Assembly (NCBI GenBank): GCA_016192135.1
Contig: JACPUR010000013.1
Location: 62,001 to 126,000 of the forward strand
DNA from: Candidatus Tectomicrobia bacterium
GTDB taxonomy: Bacteria > UBA8248
Length of the DNA: 64,000 nucleotides
Direction of reading: 5' to 3'
The position numbers and the translations under genes are program-made. Position 1 is the stretch's first letter, and every line of letters starts with the position of its first letter. This document shows, one piece after another, positions 24,366 through 32,894 of this stretch. The notes under the pieces are model-generated. The model searched no databases, was not told the origin of the DNA, and saw nothing but the letters and a program-made list of their open reading frames with translations.

Positions 24366-27224
24366 ATGAGCCCGCGCCGGAGCGCCCGAGCCGCTCCTCC
24401 CCGACGCATGAAAGCCCCGGCTCTCCCTCCGGGCGCCACCTACCGCATCCAGTTCAACCGCCGCTTCACCCTCGACGATGCCGTTCGAATCTGCCCTTAC
24501 TTGCGGGAACTCGGCATCACCCACCTGTACGCCTCCCCCATCTTCGCCGCCCGCCCGGGAAGCGGGCACGGATACGACGTCATCGATTTCTCCTCCGTCA
24601 ATCCAGAGCTGGGGGGCGAAAAGAGCCTCCGCCGCCTCGTCCGGGCGCTCGCGAAACGGGACATGAGCCTCCTGCTGGATATCGTCCCCAACCACATGTG
24701 CATCGCCCACGAGGGAAACCTTTGGTGGCAGGACGTCCTTGAGAACGGCCGCTCCTCCTCCTACGCCGAGTTTTTCGCCATCGAATGGGAGCCCCCCCAG
24801 AAGGAGCTCCGCCGGCGCGCCCTGCTTCCCGTCCTCGGGGCCTCGCTCCAAGAGGTGCTGCGGAATCGGGAGATCAGGCTTTTCTTCGGCGGCGGAAGCC
24901 TTTGGGCGCGTTACTACACCTCCCGCTTTCCGCTTGCGCCGGACACCTGGCCGCCCATTCTCGATCTGGCGGCCAGTAAGAGCCGGGCGACCCGCGGCGC
25001 CCGATTCCTGCAGGGCCTGAGCCGCATGCTGTCCCGGCTTCCCGATCACTGGAGCGGGCATCCGGAAGAGGCGAGGAAGCGCCGGGACGAGGCCGCCCGC
25101 GTCAAGCGGCGGCTCGGGGCGATCACGCGGCGCGGAGGCGCCCTTCTTCGGGCCCTGGAAGCCGCGCTGGAGGAGATCAATTCGGCGAAAGGCCGCCGCC
25201 TGCTCGCCTCGATTCTCGAGTCCCAGCCTTACCGGCTGGAGTTCTGGCGGGAGGGGCACCGCAGGATCAACTACCGCCGGTTCTTCGACATCAATGAGCT
25301 GGCGGGCCTGAGAGTGGAGCGCCCGGAGGTGTTCGAGGCCGTCCACGGCCTCGTCCTCCGGCTGATGCGCGCGGGGTGGGTGCAGGCCCTCCGGGTGGAT
25401 CACGTGGACGGCCTCTACGACCCGGAGAAGTACCTTCGCGACCTTCGGCGCGCCATCCGGGCCGGCCGCCGAGCAGGCCCCCAGCGCAATCCTTTCATCC
25501 TCGTTGAAAAGATCCTCGCGAGGGACGAAACCCTGCCTCCGCGCTGGCCTGTCCAGGGCACCACCGGCTACGAATTCCTGAACCTGCTGAACGGCGTTTT
25601 CGTGGCGGCGGAGGATGGGGATGCCCTCCGGCGCATCTACGCGCGGTACGCGGGGGAGAGGCGCCCCTTCGGGAAAATCGTGCGCGAGAGCAAGAAGCAT
25701 GTGATCGAAGCCTCCTTCGGAAGCGATGTGAACCGCCTCGCCCGCCTGCTGAATGAGGCGATTTCGGGCCATTCGAAGCGCCTCGGCCTCTCCCAGCTGG
25801 AAAAGGCGCTGTCCGAGCTCCTCGCCGCCTTCAGGGTCTACCGTACCTACGGGCGCGGCGGAAAGCTTTCGGCCGTGGACGCCCGCCGGGTGCGCGAGGC
25901 GGTGCGGGACGCCCAGGCCCATAATTCCCGCCAACGCGGTGTCCTCGCCCGCATCGGAAAGCTCTTGCTCGGCGAAGAGCGCCGGGCCGACCCTTCCCTG
26001 CGGAGGGAGTTCCTCCTGCGCTTCCAGCAGCTGAGCGGGCCGGTCATGGCCAAGGGCTACGAGGATACGGCCCTCTACCGCTACTACCCCCTCGCCTCGC
26101 TGAACGAGGTGGGCGGGGAGCCGGACCGGTTCGGCGGGCCGCTGGAGGAGTTCCACCGGGAGAATCTCAGCCGCCTTCGCCGCTTCCCCCATGGGCTCTC
26201 CGCCACCAGCACGCATGACACCAAGCGGAGCGAGGACGTGCGGGCCCGGCTCGACGTGCTCTCCGAGATTCCGGAGGAGTGGGAGGAGACCATCCGGCGC
26301 TGGCGGACCCTCAACCGGAGGTGGAAATGCCGGATAAAGGGCGCGGAAACCCCCGCCCCGGACGACGAGTACCTCCTGTATCAGACCTTGGCGGGGGCAT
26401 GGCCCTGCGAATCCATGGACGAAGTGGTGCGGTGCGAGTTCACCGGTCGCATCCAGGCGTACACGCAGAAGGCCCTCCGGGAGGCCAAGCGGCGCACCAG
26501 CTGGCTCAATCCGGACGAGTGCTACGAGGAGGCGGTCCGGAGCTTCATCTCCGCCATCCTGAAGCGCGGCCGAGGGAACCTGTTCCTGGAAGAATTCCAG
26601 GAGTTCATGGCGCGCATCATTCGGCCCGGCCTCTATAACTCCCTCTCCCAGACCCTCCTCAAGATCGCCTCGCCGGGGGTGCCGGATTTCTACCAAGGCT
26701 GCGAATCCTTGAGTTTCTCCCTCGTCGATCCCGACAACCGCAGGCCTGTGGATTTCACCCGCCTTCAGCGCGTCCTCGCCCGCATCCGCGGCGCCGCCGA
26801 TTACGCTGCGCTGGCCGGGAGGCTGGCCCGGGCGCCGGAGGACGGCCGCGCCAAGCTTTTCGTGACCTGCCGGGCGCTCGAGGCCCGGCGGAGGCACTCC
26901 GGCCTCTTCGCACGGGGCGCATATCTTGCCGTCAAGGCCGCCGGCAGGCGGAAGGGGCATGTGGTCGCTTTCGCGCGGACGAAGGGGAAAAAAGTCTTCG
27001 TAGCGGCGGCGGGGCATTTTTTCGTACAACTGGATGCAGCGCGCCGACCGCCGGTGGGGGAGGACGCCTGGGAGGATACCGCCCTGCGCCTCGGCCGGAG
27101 GCTCGGCTCGTCCCGCTGGAGGGACTGCCTTACGGGAGAGGAATGCAAGGCCGCCGGCGCCGGCCTCCCCTTGGCGGAGGTTTTCTCCCGGATGCCGGTC
27201 GCCCTGCTGGAGCGGATTTCGTAG
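24366..27224 (+). CDS. treY: Malto-oligosyltrehalose synthase TreY
   Basis: A 952-residue GH13 protein. TreY proteins are usually 700-950 residues. The N-terminus TYRIQFNRRFTLDDA and GSGHGYDVID region is diagnostic, followed by LLLDIVPNHM and the catalytic region LRVDHVDGLYDP near residue 345. The large inserted helical domain typical of TreY follows, then TSTHDTKRSEDVRAR and the C-terminal PGVPDFYQGCE motif. It isomerises the reducing-end bond of maltodextrins to trehalose linkage. It is followed by treZ after 61 bases; together they convert glycogen or maltodextrin to trehalose. No debranching gene (treX) is in the window. Confidence 0.96.
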   Translation: MSPRRSARAAPPRRMKAPALPPGATYRIQFNRRFTLDDAVRICPYLRELGITHLYASPIFAARPGSGHGYDVIDFSSVNPELGGEKSLRRLVRALAKRDMSLLLDIVPNHMCIAHEGNLWWQDVLENGRSSSYAEFFAIEWEPPQKELRRRALLPVLGASLQEVLRNREIRLFFGGGSLWARYYTSRFPLAPDTWPPILDLAASKSRATRGARFLQGLSRMLSRLPDHWSGHPEEARKRRDEAARVKRRLGAITRRGGALLRALEAALEEINSAKGRRLLASILESQPYRLEFWREGHRRINYRRFFDINELAGLRVERPEVFEAVHGLVLRLMRAGWVQALRVDHVDGLYDPEKYLRDLRRAIRAGRRAGPQRNPFILVEKILARDETLPPRWPVQGTTGYEFLNLLNGVFVAAEDGDALRRIYARYAGERRPFGKIVRESKKHVIEASFGSDVNRLARLLNEAISGHSKRLGLSQLEKALSELLAAFRVYRTYGRGGKLSAVDARRVREAVRDAQAHNSRQRGVLARIGKLLLGEERRADPSLRREFLLRFQQLSGPVMAKGYEDTALYRYYPLASLNEVGGEPDRFGGPLEEFHRENLSRLRRFPHGLSATSTHDTKRSEDVRARLDVLSEIPEEWEETIRRWRTLNRRWKCRIKGAETPAPDDEYLLYQTLAGAWPCESMDEVVRCEFTGRIQAYTQKALREAKRRTSWLNPDECYEEAVRSFISAILKRGRGNLFLEEFQEFMARIIRPGLYNSLSQTLLKIASPGVPDFYQGCESLSFSLVDPDNRRPVDFTRLQRVLARIRGAADYAALAGRLARAPEDGRAKLFVTCRALEARRRHSGLFARGAYLAVKAAGRRKGHVVAFARTKGKKVFVAAAGHFFVQLDAARRPPVGEDAWEDTALRLGRRLGSSRWRDCLTGEECKAAGAGLPLAEVFSRMPVALLERIS

Positions 27225-27285
27225 TGCTGCGAATGGGAGTCATTCGTCTTCATCATTGCACCGCAAGAAAACGAGGAATCGCTCC

Positions 27286-29130
27286 ATGAGCGACGCTCAT
27301 AAGCCGCTCGGCGCAACCTGCCTGGGAGACGGCCGGTGCGAATTTTGTCTCTGGGCTCCGGCCGTGGAGCGGGTGGAGGTCCGGCTCGTGGGGCCGGACG
27401 ACCGCATCCTTCGGCTTTTCCGGGAGGAGAACGGCTACCACCACGTCATCGCCGAGGGGGTGCAGCCGGGCGCGCGGTATCTCTACCGCCTGGACGGCGA
27501 GAAGGAGCGGCCCGACCCCGCCTCGCGCTTCCAGCCCGAGGGCGTCCACGGACCCTCGGAGGTGACGGACGCCTCCTTCGCCTGGACGGATGCCGGGTGG
27601 AAGGGCATCCCCCTGGGCGACTACATCCTCTATGAGCTCCACGTGGGGACTTTCTCCGGCGAGGGCACCTTCGGCGCGGTCATCCCCTTCCTGGACGGGC
27701 TGAAGGAACTGGGCGTCACCGCCGTCGAGATCATGCCTGTCGCGCAGTTCCCGGGAGAGCGGAACTGGGGCTATGACGGCGTCTATCCCTTCGCCGTCCA
27801 GAACTCCTACGGGGGCCCCGAGGGGCTGAAGCGCCTGGTCGACGCCTGCCACGCCCGGGGGCTCGCCGCCGTCCTCGACGTCGTCTACAACCACCTCGGC
27901 CCGGAGGGGAACTACACCCGGGACTTCTCCCCCCTCTATTTCAATCCGGCCTACCACACGCCATGGGGCGCCGCGCTCAACTTCGACGGGCCGGGGAGCG
28001 ACGAGGTGCGCCGCTTCTTCATCGAGAACGCCCTGTACTGGGTCCGGGACTTCCGCTTCGACGCCCTGCGCCTGGACGCCGTCCACGCCATCCTGGACAC
28101 CTCCGCCCGTCCCTTCCTGGAGGAGCTGGGCGAGGCCGTCCACCGGCAGGGGGAGGCCGAAGGCCGGAAAATCTATCTCATGCCCGAGAGCGACCAGAAC
28201 GACCCCCGGCTCGTGACGCCCCGGGAGGAGGGAGGCCATGGGCTGGACGCGGTGTGGACGGATGACTTCCACCACGCCTTGCACGCCGCGCTCACGGGGG
28301 AGCGCGGGGGTTACTACGCCGACTTCGGCCGCCTGGCGGACCTCGCCAAGGCCTTCCGGGAAGGCTTCGTGCACTCTGGCGGCTACTCGCGCTACCGCAA
28401 GCGCCGGCACGGAAGGAGCGCCCGCCATCTCCCCGCCTTTCGCCACGTCGTCTGCGCCCAGAACCACGACCAGGTGGGCAACCGGATGCGGGGGGAGCGC
28501 CTGAGCGCCCTCGTCCCCTTCGAGAAACTCAAGATGGCGGCGGGGCTCGTGCTGCTCTCGCCCTTTCTCCCTCTCCTGTTCATGGGGGAGGAGTACGGGG
28601 AGACCGCTCCCTTCCTCTATTTCGTCAGCCATACGGATTCCGGCCTCATCGAAGCGGTCCGGAAGGGCCGGGCGGAGGAGTTCTCCTCCTTCGGCTGGCG
28701 GGAGACGCCACCCGACCCGCAGGGCGAGGCGGCCTTCCTGCGCTCGAAGCTCCAACACCGCCTCATGGACGAGGACATGCACAAGAAGCTGCGCGAATTC
28801 CACCGGGCCCTCATCAGGCTTCGGCGCGGGTCCCCCGCCTTGTCCCGCCTCCGCAAGGAAGACCTGGAAATCCAAGCGTTCGAGGAGCGGAAGGTGCTGC
28901 TCCTCCGCCGCCGGGGCGGGGGAGAGGAGGCGGCGGCCGTCTTTCATTTCGGCGAATCGGAAGGCTCGTTTCCCCTCCCCGGCGGCCCTTGGACAAAGAA
29001 GCTCGCCTCCGCCGACGCCCGGTGGGGAGGGCACGGGACGAAGATGGCCGACGGGGACATCGCCCGGGAAGGCGAAGGGCTGGGCCTCCCGCCCCACTCG
29101 TTCTTCCTTTTCACCAAAAGCCTTGCGTAG
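27286..29130 (+). CDS. treZ: Malto-oligosyltrehalose trehalohydrolase TreZ
   Basis: A 614-residue GH13 enzyme starting at the ATG 27286 (GAGGAA upstream), the family's usual size. It has an N-terminal CBM48-like sandwich (CEFCLWAPAVERVEV), then LYELHVGTFSGEGTF near 118, VYNHLGPEGNYT near 205, the catalytic Asp in FDALRLDAVHAI near 260 and AQNHDQVGNR near 390. A C-terminal beta domain ends the protein. It releases trehalose from maltooligosyl-trehalose made by the upstream TreY. A 181-base gap with no clear terminator separates it from the next gene. Confidence 0.95.
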   Translation: MSDAHKPLGATCLGDGRCEFCLWAPAVERVEVRLVGPDDRILRLFREENGYHHVIAEGVQPGARYLYRLDGEKERPDPASRFQPEGVHGPSEVTDASFAWTDAGWKGIPLGDYILYELHVGTFSGEGTFGAVIPFLDGLKELGVTAVEIMPVAQFPGERNWGYDGVYPFAVQNSYGGPEGLKRLVDACHARGLAAVLDVVYNHLGPEGNYTRDFSPLYFNPAYHTPWGAALNFDGPGSDEVRRFFIENALYWVRDFRFDALRLDAVHAILDTSARPFLEELGEAVHRQGEAEGRKIYLMPESDQNDPRLVTPREEGGHGLDAVWTDDFHHALHAALTGERGGYYADFGRLADLAKAFREGFVHSGGYSRYRKRRHGRSARHLPAFRHVVCAQNHDQVGNRMRGERLSALVPFEKLKMAAGLVLLSPFLPLLFMGEEYGETAPFLYFVSHTDSGLIEAVRKGRAEEFSSFGWRETPPDPQGEAAFLRSKLQHRLMDEDMHKKLREFHRALIRLRRGSPALSRLRKEDLEIQAFEERKVLLLRRRGGGEEAAAVFHFGESEGSFPLPGGPWTKKLASADARWGGHGTKMADGDIAREGEGLGLPPHSFFLFTKSLA

Positions 29131-29311
29131 CACCTAGGGCCTCGGGAGCGCGGCCTCTCCCGCGCCGGAGACGGGCGGGTTTGTCGCTGGCGGGGATTTT
29201 CCTTAATATTCCTTCTCCATCCGGCCTCCGGGGAACCTCATCTCTCCCGCAGCCGCGCGGGGGCGAGGCCGCGGAATCGCCTGGAAACCTTTCGATCGGA
29301 GGCTATTGCCC

Positions 29312-30271
29312 ATGGCCCGGTTCCACTTCGGTTACCTCCTCCCCACCCGCGGCGTGGTCGTCCAGGCGAAGGGAGCGGGAGCGGACTGCCGCCCCATCTT
29401 CGACCTCGCCCGGAAGGCCGAGGCGCTGGGGCTGGATTCGGTCTGGCTCGGGGACAGCGTCCTGGCCAAGCCGCGCCTGGAGAGCTACACCACCTGGGCG
29501 GCCGTCCTGGCCTCCACGAAGCGGGTGAAGGTGGGGACGGCCGTCCTCCTGGCCGCTCTGCGCCACCCGGTGATGCTCGCCCAGGCGCTCAGCACCCTCG
29601 ACTGCATGGCGCCCGGGCGCGTGCTCCCCGGCCTGGGCGTGGGGAGGCCGGACCTCAAGTTCGAGTTCGAGACCTTGGGAGTGCCCATCAACGAGCGCGC
29701 GCGCCGCTTCACCGAGACGGTGGAGATCCTCAAGCTCCTCCTCCGCGATCCCAAGGCGGACTACGAAGGGAGGCATTTCTCCTTCAAGGGCGTCGAGCTG
29801 GAACCCCGGCCCATGACTCCGGGCGGCCCGCCCATCTGGATATCGAGCAACCTCGTGGAATCGGGCCTGAAGCGCGTGGCGCGCCTGGCCGACGGCTGGA
29901 TCACCAACTCCATCACGGCCGGCCTCTACCGGCAATGCTGGGAGAAGATTCTCGCCTACGCCGGCGAGGCGGGCCGCCGGGCCGAGGCGGAGCGGATGCC
30001 CCAGTGCCTCTACGTGACCATGAACATCAATCCGGACGCGAAGAAGGCCGAGCGAGAGTGCGGGGAGTTCCTCTCCAAGTACTACCACAAGACCTTCGAG
30101 GAAGTGCGCAAGCAGCTCCTCGTCGTGATGGGGGACGGGCCCCGGGTCGAGGCGGAGCTCCGGGGCTACATCGAGGCCGGTGCGACCGTCTTCGTCGTCC
30201 GCTTCGCCGGCGGCAGCCAGGAGGAACAGCTCGAGAACTTCGTCTCGGAGCTCCTCCCCCGGCTCAATTAA
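29312..30271 (+). CDS. LLM-class flavin-dependent oxidoreductase
   Basis: A 319-residue luciferase-like TIM-barrel protein. The N-terminus FGYLLPTRG, the GTAVLLAALRHPVMLAQ strand, the PGLGVGRPD loop and ADGWITN near 195 are typical of FMN- or F420-dependent members. Start ATG 29312 has GGAGG nine bases upstream; a TTG six bases earlier is too close to it. It is a paralogue of the gene at 38426-39388, sharing GDSVLAKPRLE. The gene heads a plus-strand set with an M24 peptidase and a sarcosine-oxidase-like flavoprotein. The substrate is unknown. Confidence 0.88.
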   Translation: MARFHFGYLLPTRGVVVQAKGAGADCRPIFDLARKAEALGLDSVWLGDSVLAKPRLESYTTWAAVLASTKRVKVGTAVLLAALRHPVMLAQALSTLDCMAPGRVLPGLGVGRPDLKFEFETLGVPINERARRFTETVEILKLLLRDPKADYEGRHFSFKGVELEPRPMTPGGPPIWISSNLVESGLKRVARLADGWITNSITAGLYRQCWEKILAYAGEAGRRAEAERMPQCLYVTMNINPDAKKAERECGEFLSKYYHKTFEEVRKQLLVVMGDGPRVEAELRGYIEAGATVFVVRFAGGSQEEQLENFVSELLPRLN

Positions 30272-30309
30272 CCTCGCCCTCCGCGCGTTTCGCGGACAGG
30301 GAGGCGCCG

Positions 30310-31494
30310 ATGGTCATCGAGAGCGGAACGGGCGTCTCCAAGGAGGAGATAGAGGGCCGCCTCGCCCGGGCGCGGGAGCGCATGCGCTCCCAGGGGCTCG
30401 GCATCCTCCTCGTCATCGGCCGCTCCTTCTACGACCGGATGGGGAGCCTGGCCTATCTCACGAACCACTTCCCCCCCTTCCCGCCGGGCGCCTTCAGCGA
30501 GAAGGTCCGGGGCATGGGCCACGGGTTGCTCGTCCTGCCCCTCGAGGCGGAGCCCGTCCTCTTCGTCGATCACCGCAACTTCCGCCGGGAGATGGTCCAC
30601 ATCCCGGACGTGCGCCCCGAGAGCAACATTTCCCTCGCCTGCGCGAATCAGCTCAAGAGGCTCGGCGCGGAGAAAAGCCGGGTCGGCATCGCGGGCGAGG
30701 ACATCATGCCCGCCACCATGTACCGGGACCTGACCGGGGCGCTGCCCGAAGCCAAATTCGAGAACGCGAACGAGCTGGTGGACGGCCTGCGGGCCTCCAA
30801 GAGCCCGGCCGAGGTGGATTACCTGCGGGGGGCGGCCCGCATCGTCGAGGCGGGCTACGCGGCCATCTTCGCGGCCATCCGGCCCGGCGCCCGCGAGAGC
30901 GACCTCTGCGCCGAGGGCCACGCGGCGGGGATGCGGGCGGGGGCGGACTTCGTGCGCTACGTGCGGGTGCACAGCGGCCCCTGGGCGAGCTGGGGCTCGC
31001 GCTGGCCCCAGGCCACCCAGCGCCGCCTGGAGCCGGGGGACGTCATCCGCTTCGACTACGTGGGGGCGTTCGAGGGCTACGGCTTCGACGTGAACCGGAC
31101 GGCCGTCGTGCCCGGCAAGAAGCTCGATCCCAAGGTCGAGGCCATGATCGAGCTGTGCGCCGCGGCCACCGAGGCGGCAGTCGCCACGGTGCGGGCGGGC
31201 GCCAGCGCGGCGGACGTTCACCGCGCCGCTTCGCATTTCCTGGACCAGAACGCGGGGGGCGCGGGCCGGTATCTCTATCCGATGGCCGGGCACGGCATCG
31301 GCCTGGAGACGGTGGAAGCCCCTCTCATCCAGCCGGACAACGGCGCCCGCCTCGCGCCGGGGATGGTGCTCTGCGTCGAGCCCACCTTCAACCTGCCCGA
31401 GGTGGGGGGCGCCAACGTCGAGCAGATGGTGCTCGTCCAGGAGGGCGGATGCGAGGTGCTGACGAAGACCCCCACCCGCCCCTGGCGGAAATGA
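30310..31494 (+). CDS. M24 family metallopeptidase
   Basis: A 394-residue creatinase/prolidase-fold protein. The five metal ligands are present: Asp249 (RFDYVG), Asp260 (GFDVNRT), His328 (GHGIGLE), Glu357 (CVEPTF) and Glu371 (NVEQMVL). The N-terminal domain is of creatinase type. The ATG at 30310 lies 38 bases after the LLM gene with GGGAGG upstream. With a neighbouring sarcosine-oxidase-like enzyme, a creatinase-like C-N hydrolysis giving a sarcosine-type amino acid is an attractive idea, but dipeptidase activity is equally possible. Confidence 0.88.
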   Translation: MVIESGTGVSKEEIEGRLARARERMRSQGLGILLVIGRSFYDRMGSLAYLTNHFPPFPPGAFSEKVRGMGHGLLVLPLEAEPVLFVDHRNFRREMVHIPDVRPESNISLACANQLKRLGAEKSRVGIAGEDIMPATMYRDLTGALPEAKFENANELVDGLRASKSPAEVDYLRGAARIVEAGYAAIFAAIRPGARESDLCAEGHAAGMRAGADFVRYVRVHSGPWASWGSRWPQATQRRLEPGDVIRFDYVGAFEGYGFDVNRTAVVPGKKLDPKVEAMIELCAAATEAAVATVRAGASAADVHRAASHFLDQNAGGAGRYLYPMAGHGIGLETVEAPLIQPDNGARLAPGMVLCVEPTFNLPEVGGANVEQMVLVQEGGCEVLTKTPTRPWRK

Positions 31495-31524
31495 GGCCGA
31501 AGGCTCCTCCAGAGGAAGCCCGCC

Positions 31525-32673
31525 ATGACGTTCGATGTCCTCGTCATCGGCGGGGGCCTGAACGGCCTCGCCTCCCTCAACCACCTCCGCCGCCTCGGCG
31601 TCCGCAGGCTGGGCCTCATCGAGCGCTTCCGCCTCGGCCATGACCGGGGCAGCTCCCACGGCCAGGCCCGCATCACCCGGAGCACCTACGCCTCCCCCCT
31701 GTACGCCCGCCTGATGCACCTCCTCCACGAGGAGGAATGGCCCCGCCTGGAGCGGGAGGCGGGGGAGCGGCTCGTCCATCCCTGCCCCGGCTGCTTCTTC
31801 GGCCCCCCCGGCGAGGCGCTGGAGAAATACAAGCGCGCCGTCCTCCAGGCGCAGGCCCGCGTGGAGTGGCTCACGCCCGCCGAGGGCCGCAGGCGCTTCC
31901 CCCAGTTCCGCTTCGAGGATGCCGAGGGCATTCTCCTCGACCACACCGCGGGGGTGGTCGCCGCCGACGACGCCATCGCGGCCTTGATCCGTCTCGCCCG
32001 CGGCGGCGGGGCCCAGATCATGGAGGAGACGGAGGTCCTCTCCATCGACGCCTCGCGCCAGCCCCTCGAAGTGGCGACGGAGCGGGGGGTGTTCCGCGCC
32101 GAGCGGCTCATCGTGACAGCGGGGGCGTGGGTGGGGCGGCTCCTGCCCTTTCTCCGGCCCCGCCTCAAGGCCGCCCGGCAGACCGTCGGATATTTCGAGC
32201 CGGCGGGCGCTCGGGCGGACTACGGGATCGGCCGGTTCCCGGTCTGGCTCTACATCGCGGACGGCGAGAACGGCCATTACTACGGCATGCCCGAGTTCGG
32301 CCGGCCCGGAATCAAGGCCGCCCGCCACCTCGCCCAGGGCATCGACGACAACCCGGACGCCGCCCCCGCGCATCCCGATCCCGCGCGCATTGAGGAGCTT
32401 TGGGGGTTCCTGCGCGCCCAGCTCGCCGCCGTCCCGCGCCGGCTCCTGGCGTGGGAGCACTGCCTTTACACGAACACCGAGACGGAGGATTTCATCCTGG
32501 ACCTCCACCCCGGAAATCCGCTCGTCGCCGTCGGCGCGGGCTTCTCCGGGCACGGCTTCAAGTTCGGGCCATTCACGGGCCGGGTGCTGGCCGAGCTCGT
32601 CCTGCACGGCAAGACGTCCATCCCGGAGTTCGAGGAGGCGAGGGGCGAGTTTTCCATCCACCGGCCCCGATGA
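31525..32673 (+). CDS. Monomeric sarcosine oxidase-like FAD-dependent oxidoreductase
   Basis: A 382-residue DAO-family protein. The FAD dinucleotide motif is VIGGGLNG at 7-14, followed by the GSSHGQARITR loop typical of MSOX and N-methyltryptophan oxidase. Cys313 in HCLYTNT aligns with the cysteine that binds FAD covalently in MSOX, and AGFSGHGFKF near 340 is the conserved C-terminal flavin contact. It should oxidise an N-methyl or secondary amine with oxygen. It lies 30 bases after the M24 gene, probably co-transcribed. The following 221 bases include an AT-rich stretch and probably a new promoter for the TRAP genes. Confidence 0.9.
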   Translation: MTFDVLVIGGGLNGLASLNHLRRLGVRRLGLIERFRLGHDRGSSHGQARITRSTYASPLYARLMHLLHEEEWPRLEREAGERLVHPCPGCFFGPPGEALEKYKRAVLQAQARVEWLTPAEGRRRFPQFRFEDAEGILLDHTAGVVAADDAIAALIRLARGGGAQIMEETEVLSIDASRQPLEVATERGVFRAERLIVTAGAWVGRLLPFLRPRLKAARQTVGYFEPAGARADYGIGRFPVWLYIADGENGHYYGMPEFGRPGIKAARHLAQGIDDNPDAAPAHPDPARIEELWGFLRAQLAAVPRRLLAWEHCLYTNTETEDFILDLHPGNPLVAVGAGFSGHGFKFGPFTGRVLAELVLHGKTSIPEFEEARGEFSIHRPR

Positions 32674-32894
32674 GGCCCGCCGGCGCGAGGACCGGCCGGT
32701 CGCTCGGACCGGTGCGAGAAGCGCCGCTTTGGGTTTGGAGGCCGATTTTGCTAAAATAATTTCTTCAGCTTCTGCTTCGCCCAGGTAACGCCAGGGAAAC
32801 AATCCTCTGGTAATTTTGCTTATCTCCGACTCTTCCCCACGCGCTCCGGCGGACGGGAAGGAACGGTTCTTCCCCTCGGCTCGATGAGGCCCAG

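Noticed and set aside
24273-27029. A 918-codon minus-strand open frame opposite treY
   Set aside because: Low-complexity shadow of the strong TreY coding frame; no ribosome site or domain.
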